DNA of 64,000 nt from Sipunculus nudus. Its lineage: Eukaryota > Annelida > Sipuncula > Golfingiida > Sipunculidae. This document shows, piece by piece, positions 36,069-44,815 of the stretch (the stretch's first letter is position 1; the number at the start of each line of letters is the position of its first letter). The DNA is taken from contig CM049318.1 of NCBI GenBank assembly GCA_026874595.1, forward strand, positions 31,156,956 through 31,220,955, written 5' to 3'. Below the pieces are notes generated by a model. The model was given only the letters and a program-made list of their open reading frames with translations, searched no databases and had not been told where the DNA came from. A program made the position numbers and the translations under genes.

Positions 36069-39000
36069 ATGGCTTTGACAGAAGATAAACGTGAGAGACT
36101 CATTCTGACAACAACAAGTATAGCGGACAACTTGGCCGAGTCGATTCGCACCGAGCAACACCGCGTCCCCGTGCCAACGTGGATGCAGCGCCCGTCGCCG
36201 CCGTACGAGACAGAAAAATGGCTCCATCAACTGGAACATATGACATGGCCGTTCCCCAGTTCTATATTCGACCCGAACCAGGCCTTGATACCCGACGAAG
36301 CAGAACGTTGCAAATGGGAGATCCTCCGCCGGGCGGCGGACCCTACCGTTCCGGCGACGCCTGGTTCTTTCACTCCCGTACATTTCCGCTGTTACGTCGT
36401 GACGGGCCCGGCCGGCGCGGGTAAAAGCACGCTGGTGGACATCCTCACCGCCAACACACATATGGTGTGCACCGCCGCCGGAAACGCCTCCGTGACCAAC
36501 CTCCACAACGCTCTGAAGTCACACCAAGTGGGGCGCGTCGGGACGTTAGCGAAACTGCAGTTGATGTACAACTGCCGTGAAGCAGAACCCCGCGAGCCGG
36601 CTTCGACACTGAACCCTACCTCCTTCGCAGAAGCCCAGCTGGACGGGATTCTTACAGACCACAGGAATTTCCGGTCTCAGTTCGACAACCTTAAAATGAA
36701 ACTTAAAAGGATAGAAACGGCGCTGGGTACGGAATGGGCTCGCTACGCCGAGGCATTTGAAAGGGAAGACGACACTGTGGCCCGGCACGGGAACAAGGTA
36801 TCGTACGTCAAAGGCAGGAAAATAATACAGCCACGGTCCCGCATGCGTCCCGGCTTCGATCCCGCGGTAAAATTGGCCGGTCAGGTGTCGTCCAGTAAAC
36901 CTCTTCGCAGTGGCGCTACGCAGGGGCGGTGTAACAAGAAGGATCAACAACACAGGGACTTCACATGCATGGCGAACATGGGGTTGAAACGGGTGGACAT
37001 GCCATGGTTACAGTCTAGTTTCCGGTTTGATTTCCCTCAAATATGCAGCAGTAACGTCATGCTAGTGGACGAGGCGGGGATGGCCAGCAGCTACAACTTA
37101 TATACATACGCTTTCTTGTATCGGTACGCGGCGTGCCGTCTTGGGATCTACCACGAGAAACCTCTGGTTTTCATTTTACTGGGTTCAGAAAGCCAGTCGA
37201 CGGCTATACGGTCAGACGGTATGGGACCCGTGGCGAACCGAGTGCCGGCCGTCAGCATGCTGCAGCATGTTTGCAACGTCCCTATCATCGCCAAGGCCAC
37301 CGGCGTGTACGAACCAAATCACACCGTCGTGATGCACGTCAACAAAAGGTGCCACTTGGAAATAAGCGAACTCCTTTACGACCTTCACTACGGCATAAGG
37401 GACCCCGACACCATCCGTCTGTTGGACAAACACGTGGTGCCGTCCCACGTGGTAGAGGAACCAATGAGCCTGGACACAACCGCGGACGGCACCGCGACAG
37501 ACCTCACAGGCTGCATCAGAATATTCGCCAGTAACGACGAAGTCGCAGAGTATGACAAACGTTGCAAACAAACTATGGAATCCGCCGATTTGGGCATATG
37601 GGTTTTCCTGAACGTCCACGACGCGATCGCGTACCTGTCCGTTTTGCAGGCGCAGTTCAGAGAACAGCGGATGCCGGGCAGGAAACGTCGACGACCGTTA
37701 CGTGAGAAGCAGGATAACCGGAGGGTGGACGACATGTTTCGTGACGCGTGGGCAAAACGAGCCCTACCTAACTCGGGTGCACAGCCTCCGGGAGACAAGG
37801 AAAACAGCTCCACGTCAGTCGGTCTGAACTGGGGGTCCGATCACCAAATGGCCCCGATGGTTACCGAAACGGGGCTGGTGTTAACCTCACTCGATTCGTT
37901 CATAGACTCACTATACACACACGCCCCGAACCTGTTTGGGTTCGAGTACACGAGTGAGTCTGTGCATTATTTCGCGGGTGGAAAAGTGTACGAGCCAGAA
38001 GGCGAATACTACCCTCCACCCGACAGGAAGAGAGAAGACAACCACATACTGCGGCCAAAGGCGACAAAGGACACTTGGGAAGTCACGGACGACCCGGCAC
38101 CAGAAAACTTCACGGACAGCCAAGGCCCGGTAAACGGCCACAAAGTACGGGAAAAGGAAACCCCCCGTCCGGACGCGAGACAGACAGACCCCTTGCTCCC
38201 TCAAAGATACAGAGTTCTCATGTGTAAGCACACCCTGCCGGTCGGCAAGCCCGCTGTATGTCGGCGGGCATGTCAGTTCGTGCTGACAGGGTTCAAGGGA
38301 CCTTTCCGCTTGCTGATGAGAACGGCGCTACCCAGGATGTGCCTGTCCTTCCTCCCTGCCCACACACCGTTCGTTTGTGCCATCCTGCAAGGAGCATACG
38401 AGGCCCTGTACAGCCTGCTGTCCGACAAGGGGGTGGCTGACCGTTTCATGGCCAAACACTCACTCGGACAGGAAGGTAACTGTGTTGACGAAAACATTAG
38501 CCGTTTCGACGTAGATGCTTCTGCAGATGCTCCCGACCCTGCCACGGATTTTGACTACCTGAACACGCTGGTGTCCGATCTCAGCACAACATACATGCGT
38601 GCCGCTGACGAATACCCGGACATCTCCGAATGTGAGGTGCACCTGGGTCTAACGTGCCTCACAGAACCGGAAGGCTCGGCGGACAAAGGCCTGGGAGCTG
38701 TCCACCAGCGGTACGTGATACCGAACCAGGTATTAGATACAGCCGAAGTAGTCACCGTGCTCGGGAGCAGGACCATACCCGCCGATTCTCCGTTCGACGC
38801 CCTTAATTACCAGCCTTACGAAAAGTCGACCCTGCCCCGTTTCGTAAAAGCCGTGCGTTCCTCAGGCGACAAGTTCGAGCTGCGGTGCGCGGTGGTGTGT
38901 TCCGAAGAGACGGGTTGGGTCGGCCTCGCATTACCGTCATCGGAAGAGTACATCACAGAACCAGAAATCGACGTGCCCCGTTTCGCATTGCACTCGTCAT

Positions 39001-39248
39001 TCCGCGTCCCCATGGTTTCGCAGACGGCCGTGACTGTAACCAAATCTCAAGGTCACACATACCAGCGGGTGGCCGTCTCTGTAAGTGACGGCATGTGCGG
39101 AGACCTCAGGACACCTTACGTCGCTATCTCCCGTGCCAGCCGTGAACTTTATGTGTCGTGTAACATGTTCCGCCGTCGTTGCGCTTTTTTCCCTCATCTG
39201 GGATTGCTGTATATACTTTTACACCCCAACACAACTCATGCAGTTTAG
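36069..39248 (+). CDS. Helicase-primase helicase subunit (UL5 family, SF1)
   Basis: 1059 residues from the ATG at 36069; the frame extends upstream only via TTG. Superfamily 1 helicase motifs are clear: Walker A GPAGAGKST at 113-121; Walker B LVDEAGM with D334/E335; motif III around FILLGSESQ at about 370; motif V TVTKSQGHTYQ at about 988-998; and motif VI YVAISRASRELYV at about 1017-1029, with the arginine finger. The length is somewhat above the roughly 880 residues of vertebrate UL5. A polar insert of about 200 residues lies between the domains (around 540-700). It would unwind DNA at the replication fork with the primase and its accessory subunit. AATAAA follows at 39276. Confidence 0.93.
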   Translation: MALTEDKRERLILTTTSIADNLAESIRTEQHRVPVPTWMQRPSPPYETEKWLHQLEHMTWPFPSSIFDPNQALIPDEAERCKWEILRRAADPTVPATPGSFTPVHFRCYVVTGPAGAGKSTLVDILTANTHMVCTAAGNASVTNLHNALKSHQVGRVGTLAKLQLMYNCREAEPREPASTLNPTSFAEAQLDGILTDHRNFRSQFDNLKMKLKRIETALGTEWARYAEAFEREDDTVARHGNKVSYVKGRKIIQPRSRMRPGFDPAVKLAGQVSSSKPLRSGATQGRCNKKDQQHRDFTCMANMGLKRVDMPWLQSSFRFDFPQICSSNVMLVDEAGMASSYNLYTYAFLYRYAACRLGIYHEKPLVFILLGSESQSTAIRSDGMGPVANRVPAVSMLQHVCNVPIIAKATGVYEPNHTVVMHVNKRCHLEISELLYDLHYGIRDPDTIRLLDKHVVPSHVVEEPMSLDTTADGTATDLTGCIRIFASNDEVAEYDKRCKQTMESADLGIWVFLNVHDAIAYLSVLQAQFREQRMPGRKRRRPLREKQDNRRVDDMFRDAWAKRALPNSGAQPPGDKENSSTSVGLNWGSDHQMAPMVTETGLVLTSLDSFIDSLYTHAPNLFGFEYTSESVHYFAGGKVYEPEGEYYPPPDRKREDNHILRPKATKDTWEVTDDPAPENFTDSQGPVNGHKVREKETPRPDARQTDPLLPQRYRVLMCKHTLPVGKPAVCRRACQFVLTGFKGPFRLLMRTALPRMCLSFLPAHTPFVCAILQGAYEALYSLLSDKGVADRFMAKHSLGQEGNCVDENISRFDVDASADAPDPATDFDYLNTLVSDLSTTYMRAADEYPDISECEVHLGLTCLTEPEGSADKGLGAVHQRYVIPNQVLDTAEVVTVLGSRTIPADSPFDALNYQPYEKSTLPRFVKAVRSSGDKFELRCAVVCSEETGWVGLALPSSEEYITEPEIDVPRFALHSSFRVPMVSQTAVTVTKSQGHTYQRVAVSVSDGMCGDLRTPYVAISRASRELYVSCNMFRRRCAFFPHLGLLYILLHPNTTHAV

Positions 39249-39275
39249 TAATTATGTATGATGTGTTTATTGTCG

Positions 39276-39281
39276 AATAAA
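39276..39281 (+). terminator. Poly(A) signal of the helicase gene
   Basis: AATAAA 28 nt after the helicase stop at 39248. It marks the left border of the gene-poor island. Confidence 0.7.
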
Positions 39282-39744
39282 ATGTAAGTTTCATCTCCGT
39301 CTTGTTCATTGTGATGTCACTGATTGATTCACCGATTCACTATAACATGCCTACCTGAATGTGTTTGTGTGTGTGGGGGGAAGGGTGTGAGGGTGCGTTC
39401 AATAGCTTGCGCTGTTTAAATGACATTACACGCCAATGAACATAATATGTGTCCGATCTGAACCCATCCCATTCCCGTTCCATTTGTCGTACATGATACA
39501 ATGAACATTATCCTGATCAACATCATATTGTGGAGCCGGACACGGCGAACAATAACCGATATATAAACATGCACTTTGTAATTATCCTTCTGCGCACTGG
39601 AAGGGCTGATTGTTGTAGCGGAAAAAGCACAAAACAAGTGGTGATGAATGAATAGAACCGTATTGGTCTAATTCGTACAAAATATGTTGTACAAGATGAC
39701 CAACAGGGGCCGCTGTATGGATGGTATAGGGGATATAAAAACAT

Positions 39745-39915
39745 GTATAACGTCCCTGGGTGGGCTCGAACCACCAACCTCCCGATTAAAAGCCGGAAGC
39801 GCTACCGATTGCGCCACAGGGACTACATGCTTTGTGTACGTGAGTTTCTCATTTTATCATGAGCAGGTACTGTTCCTTGATTTGATTGGCTGATGAAAAG
39901 TGTGAAGTCACAGAC
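39745..39915. repeat. 171-bp tRNA-containing block, copy 1
   Basis: A direct repeat of 43943-44113 with high identity. It contains the tRNA-Asn-like gene plus about 90 bp of its 5' flank (minus-strand sense). Differences between the copies are scattered point changes. Confidence 0.85.
39752..39823 (-). tRNA. tRNA with tRNA-Asn body but UUU (Lys) anticodon
   Basis: 72 nt on the minus strand. All four arms pair: acceptor GTCCCTG/CAGGGAC, D stem GCGC/GCGC, T stem GGTGG/CCACC with TTCGAGC loop. The anticodon loop is CTTTTAA, giving anticodon UUU. Its anticodon stem contains G-U pairs at both ends. The body is that of metazoan tRNA-Asn and differs from the paralogue at 43950-44021 by a few changes, one of which turns GUU into UUU. 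Internal A and B box sequences are present. It may be a misreading tRNA, a pseudogene, or a tRNA used as a repeat promoter. Confidence 0.75.
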
Positions 39916-40470
39916 GACCTATATAAATGCCTTTAATCCCAGTAATACATATTGTTTACTTCAATTGTTTACTTGGGGTCTAGACAGTTGGCAGCGTGAT
40001 GACAAACGATACCTGTACGGAGCAGTGATTTATCATTAATCACTATTAATCTAATTATTAATGTCACATTTAATATACGGCCAACTTTTGGTAACTTATT
40101 TGAGCAAACGAAAATGCTTATTTTTTAATCATATATAATATATACTTGGGTTGGTACCAGTCTGCCAAGGGTACAAAAGATGGCGTTGTACGCCCGTCTC
40201 TATGATTGGCCTAGAGCAGCGGTGCCACAATAGAGCGGGGTACCAGTCTATATCTTAATCAATATTGTTGGGTGCAGGAGCGCCATCATATGCCCGTGTA
40301 AGAGACTAAAGTATATGTGTCCCTGCAGTTTGCTAAGGCCATTTCATTTTTGATCGATATGTATAAACAACAGAAAATAGTTTACTTTCTTTGATAAACT
40401 GCTGTGTACCTGGGTAGGAAATGAAAGAATAAAAATGGCTGAATGTGGCTTAAAACCAAAAAGAATACGT

Positions 40471-40543
40471 GGCCAGTACGGGGGTCGAACCCGCGACCTT
40501 TGCGTTATCAGCACAACACTCTAACCAACTGAGCTAACCGGCC
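40471..40543 (-). tRNA. tRNA-Ile (GAU)
   Basis: 73 nt on the minus strand. Acceptor GGCCGGT/ACTGGCC pairs (one G-U). The D arm is AGCTCAGTTGGTTAGAG, the anticodon arm TTGTG-CTGATAA-CGCAA with anticodon GAU, and the T arm CGCGG-TTCGACC-CCCGT, nearly fully paired. The body is that of eukaryotic cytosolic tRNA-Ile. B box GGTTCGACCCC present. No intron and no encoded CCA. Confidence 0.85.
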
Positions 40544-41835
40544 CCACAGTTGGCATTGACTTCAAATGTATTAAAATATACACCACCGTACTGGACTACG
40601 GAATCCATGAACACTTATGAATATATATTTGCTATAATTTGGAAGATATTAAGTTACAGGGCAAATCATATGTACTCTTTAGAATTAACTAGAGTATACC
40701 CATATCTGTACCTGCACGCACACATTTCTTAAATTATGAGGAAGCACTATGTGAGAATGGCCATGGCACACCGCAGGTATTAAACCCATAATAATTTTTT
40801 CTATTTTTAGGCCATTTCTTTACCAAACGCCTAAAAAATATAAACTCGTTCTTCCCCGGACCAAGATGCACCCTCCCACGAAGTTTGACGACCGTGCAAT
40901 CCCTAGCGTGCGAAAGAATCCGGACAGACAGACAGACAAACAGATTCCCGTGAATTATAGTATGATACACAAGAGATTTATACATGAACGTTAGTAGCTT
41001 GGGAACATGTTTGTTACATTTGTGTTCCTTCAACTTGATAAATCTGTTGTCTATCTGATATAGTTCCACTGGTCGTCGGCAGGTGGCGATACTGACGCCA
41101 ACATATTGGTCAGCAACACAAAATGGCCATTTGCCGGACAACGGTCTACACAACATTTACGAAATATATGCTAAAATCTTTGGAAAAATATGCTTCAAGC
41201 GTTCAACAAGTGACATTTGCGATATCTTTTCCAGTTTGCGCGTACATCTTGCACAAACGTAAAATCTGCCGCACACCAAAGTTTTCAATGTGTCCACAAC
41301 CCTACTATATAAGCAGGCCGAGTCTATTATACTATCAGTTGAGAGCGCTCTATGGGCGCTTTTGGGTCCCAGACGGCTCCCCTGTGGGGGAGGGGGGGAC
41401 TTGAGGGGGGAGGGGCCCCTCCCTCTGCCTTATGCCAAGAATAATAGAGTTGTGGGCCTGGGGTCAGTTGTGTGGTTCAAGTCAGAAGTGGACCGGTTGT
41501 AGGTCGGTTGGATGTGAAAGGTCGGTTGGGGTCGACGAGGTCGGATGTGAAAGGTCAACAGGGGTCGCCGGGGGGAAGAACAGGGGAGTCCTGGATGGGA
41601 TCGGGTCGAAGGTGAAAGGTCAGCAGGGGTCGCCGGGGGGGGGGAACAGGGGAGTCCTAGGTGGGTTCGTATACGGATGTGAATGGTTAAAGAGTGATCG
41701 TCGGGTATCATCGGTACTGGGAAAGCCAACGGTGTGCAACGCATGTCAAAGCACAATGGGATCGTTCCGATCACCACAGAGTCTCCCCTAGGGCCGAGGC
41801 CCCTATAGAGGCTTATCCACAGGGATCGTGGTGGG

Positions 41836-42600
41836 GGCCTCGCCCCCAGGGGATAATACTTTATGGGGGATCGATCCCTAAAAAGAATACACACAGGGGG
41901 CGAGGCCCCCATAAGGAATTACATGGAGGGCCCGTGGTGGGGGCCTCGCCCCCAGGGGATAATACTTTATGGGGGATCGATCCCTAAAAAGAATATACAC
42001 TGGGGGCGAGGCCCCCATAAGGAATTACATGGAAGGCCCGTGGTGGGGGCCTCGCCCCCAGGGGATAATACTTTATGTGGGATCGATCCCTACAAAGAAT
42101 ATACACTGGGGGCGAGGCCCCCATAAGGAATTACATGGAAGGCCCGTGGTGGGGGCCTCGCCCCCGGGAATAATATTTTATGGGGGATCGATCCCTACAA
42201 AGAATATACACAGGGGGCGAGGCCCCCATAAGGAATTACATGGAAGGCCCGTGGTGGGGGCCTCGCCCCCGGGAATAATATTTTATGGGGGATCGATCCC
42301 TAAAAAGAATATACACTGGGGGCTAGGCCCCCATAAGGAACTATATGGAAGACCCGTGGTGGGGGCCTCGCCCCCAGGGGATAATACTTTATGTGGGATC
42401 GATCCCTACAAAGAATATACACAGGGGGCGAGGCCCCCATAAGGAATTACATGGAAGGCCCGTTGTGGGGGCCTCGCCCCCAGGGGATAATACTTTATGG
42501 GGGATCGATCCCTAAAAAGAATACACACAGGGGGCGAGGCCCCCATAAGGAAATATATGGAAGGATCGTGGTGGGGGCCTCGCCCCCGGGAGAATACAGT
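41836..42600. repeat. About 106-bp tandem array, left arm
   Basis: About seven units of 105-107 bp. Each contains GGGGGCCTCGCCCCC, a GGGATCGATCCC palindrome and GGGGGCGAGGCCCCC, so each unit is itself nearly self-complementary. The period is not a multiple of three, so the long ORFs across it on both strands are not coding. Confidence 0.85.
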
Positions 42601-42689
42601 ATGGGGATCGGGGCGCCGAAGGCGCCAATACACAGATGTATGTATAGGGGGCGCCTTCGGCGCCTCGATCCGTAAAATGAATATTCCCG

Positions 42690-43345
42690 GGGGCGAGGCC
42701 CCCACCACGGGCCCTCCATGTAAATCCTTATGGGGGCCTCGCCCCCGGGGTATATTCTTTGTAGGGATCGATCCCACATAAAGTATTATCCCCTGGGGGC
42801 GAGGCCCCCACAACGGGCCTTCCATGTAATTCCTTATGGGGGCCTCGCTCCCTGTGTATATTCTTTGTAGGGATCGATCCCACATAAAGTATTATCCCCT
42901 GGGGGCGAGGCCCCCACCACGGGTCTTCCATATAGTTCCTTATGGGGGCCTCGCCCCCAGTGTATATTCTTTTTAGGGATCGATCCCCCATAAAATATTA
43001 TTCCCGGGGGCGCGGCCCCCACCACGGGTCTTCCATGTAGTTCCTTATGGGGGCCTCGCCCCCAGTGTATATTCTTTTTAGGGATCGATCCCCCATAAAA
43101 TATTTTTCCCGGGGGCGAGGCCCCCACCACGTGCCTTCCATGTAATTCCTTATGGGGGCTTCGCCCCCGGGGTATATTCTTTGTAGGGATCGATCCCCCA
43201 TAAAGTATTATCCCATGGGGGCGAGGCCCCCATCACGGGCCTTCCATGTAATTCCTGATGGGGGCTTCGCCCCCGGCGTATATTCTTTGTAGGGATCGAT
43301 CCCCCATAAAGTATTATCCCCGGGGGCGAAGCCCCCACCACGACC
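42690..43345. repeat. About 106-bp tandem array, right arm (inverted)
   Basis: About six units, the reverse complement of the left-arm units, with slightly more divergence (for example GAAGCCCCC variants). Confidence 0.85.
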
Positions 43346-43942
43346 CTTGTGGAGAAATTTCTATAGGGGCCTCGGTCCAAGCAGAGACCCTCTGTGGGGA
43401 TCTGAACGATCCCATAGTGCTTTGACATGCGTTGCACACCTGTGGCTTTTCCAGTACCGATGATATCCGATGAACACTCTTTAACCATTCTCATGCATCT
43501 CCGATCCCAACCAGGACTCCCCTGTCCCCCCCCCCCCTGGGCGATCCCACCCACGACTCCCCTGTACCCCTCCTGAGCGATCCCACCCAGGACTACCCTG
43601 TACCACCCCCCCCCTGGGCGATCCCACCCATGACTACCCTGTACCCCCCCCCCGGCCGATCCCACCCAGAACTCCCCTGTTCCCCCCATGGTTAAGCATA
43701 CTGACCTTTCACATCCGACCTCGGCGACCCCAATCGACCTTTCACATCCTACCGACTCTTCTTCCCTGCCGGCGATCCCCAAACCTACAACTGGTCTACT
43801 TCTGACTTGAACCACACAACCGACCCCTGGTGGCCACAGGCCCACAACTCTACTGCTTCTTGACATAAGGCAGAGGGAGGGGCCGCCCCCTCCCCCCCTC
43901 CCCCACAGGGGAGCCGTCTGGGAGCCAAAAGCGCCCATAGAG

Positions 43943-44113
43943 GTATAACGTCCCTGGGTGGGCTCGAACCACCAACCTTCCGATTAACAGCCGGACGCGC
44001 TAACCGTTGCGCCACAGGGACTACATGCTTTGTGTACGTGAGTTTCTTATGTTATCATGAACAGGTACTGTTCCTTGATTTGATTGGCTGATGGAAAGTG
44101 TGACGTCACAGAC
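43943..44113. repeat. 171-bp tRNA-containing block, copy 2
   Basis: A direct repeat of 39745-39915. In this arm of the large inverted repeat the block is flanked by identical 15-bp sequences GGGAGCCGTCTGGGA (43909-43923 and 44120-44134). The left arm lacks the block. Confidence 0.85.
43950..44021 (-). tRNA. tRNA-Asn (GUU)
   Basis: 72 nt on the minus strand. The acceptor, D, anticodon and T stems all pair. The anticodon loop CTGTTAA gives GUU. The sequence is close to the standard metazoan tRNA-Asn, including the GGTGGTTCGAGCCCACC T arm. A and B boxes are intact, so it could be transcribed by RNA polymerase III. Confidence 0.88.
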
Positions 44114-44753
44114 ACAAACGGGAGCCGTCTGGGACACATTTAAATCTTTGGTGTGTGGCAGAATTATCGTTTGTGCAAGATGCACGCGACATCTGGCGAA
44201 GATATCGTAAATGTTACTCGTGGAACGTTGGAGGCATATTTTTCCTAAAATTGTAGCAGGTATTTCGTAAATGTCATGTAGACCGTTGTCCGGCAAAGGG
44301 CTATTTTGTTGTGTTGACCAGTGCTGTATGAGGCAGCGCCCCCTATCGTATATTACCAACACTAATATAACAGTCACTACACATGACGTATTTAATGAAC
44401 CAGTTTACCTGATAACGGATCGTATGAAGCATAATTGTTTGCGTTGTGTAGATTGTGGTTAGGTTTTACCCCCTTTATGTGACACAATAGTACGTTTATG
44501 TCGTTACTTTTTGGTCTGTTTGTGATAGATATTAAGTTTAACCTGCAATGTGCGGGGTTTATATTCCACATAACCTGAATGCGCGCAAACACACACACCA
44601 TGTACACAAAACAATAAATGGGGCATTTGGACGTTGGTGAGAGATGGTAGTGAAACAAATTGTATTTAAAAACATACAGCGTACAACAACACATATAACA
44701 GATATATGAAGAAAAACATAGATGATTCATTTGTCAAAGCACAATATGTGGTT

Positions 44754-44759
44754 TTTATT
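44754..44759 (-). terminator. Poly(A) signal of the leftward gene 44816-46357
   Basis: AATAAA on the minus strand, about 57 nt after the stop at 44816. It marks the right border of the gene-poor island. Confidence 0.65.
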
Positions 44760-44815
44760 GGGAACAACAATCTCCTATACAATGCCTTGTTGTTTATCAC
44801 ACACGTTCCATATCA

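Larger units (their letters stand above)
41103..44330. repeat. Large imperfect inverted repeat (arms about 1.5-1.7 kb)
   Basis: The left arm (about 41103-42625) is the reverse complement of the right arm (about 42645-44330). Matching blocks include the outer flank with TTGCCGGACAACGGTCTACA, the TCCCAGACGGCTCCCCTG boundary, a pyrimidine/purine-rich stretch of CCCTCCC and GGTCGG motifs, and the GC-palindromic tandem array. The centre is a short spacer between GGCGCCGAAGGCGCC and GGCGCCTTCGGCGCC (about 42608-42664). The right arm carries an extra block of about 200 bp with the tRNA-Asn gene. Such a structure resembles a foldback or hairpin transposable element. Confidence 0.75.
39300..44740. other. 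Gene-poor, cellular-looking island between convergent genes
   Basis: 5.4 kb lie between the poly(A) signals of the helicase (left) and of the leftward gene at 44816 (right). No ORF here looks viral or conserved. Composition changes to AT-rich DNA in 39.3-41.3 and 44.1-44.7 kb and to GC-rich palindromic repeats in 41.4-43.9 kb. It carries three metazoan-type tRNA genes, a 171-bp duplicated block and a large inverted repeat. ORFs on both strands of the GC array come from stop-poor repeats. The content looks like host repetitive DNA inserted between two viral genes without damaging either, though a misassembled join is possible. Confidence 0.65.

Noticed and set aside
40734-41156. 140-codon leftward ORF in the island
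   Set aside because: No promoter or domain, lies in AT-rich repeat-like DNA and overlaps the inverted-repeat flank.
41836-43345. CRISPR-like array
   Set aside because: Units are contiguous 106-bp tandem repeats without unique spacers, in inverted arms, in a eukaryotic-type sequence with no cas genes.
41430-43940. Many long ORFs on both strands with recurring peptides in the GC-rich array
   Set aside because: They arise from stop-poor 106-bp repeats read in all frames; the period is not a multiple of three, they occur on both strands, and they have no promoter or stable frame.
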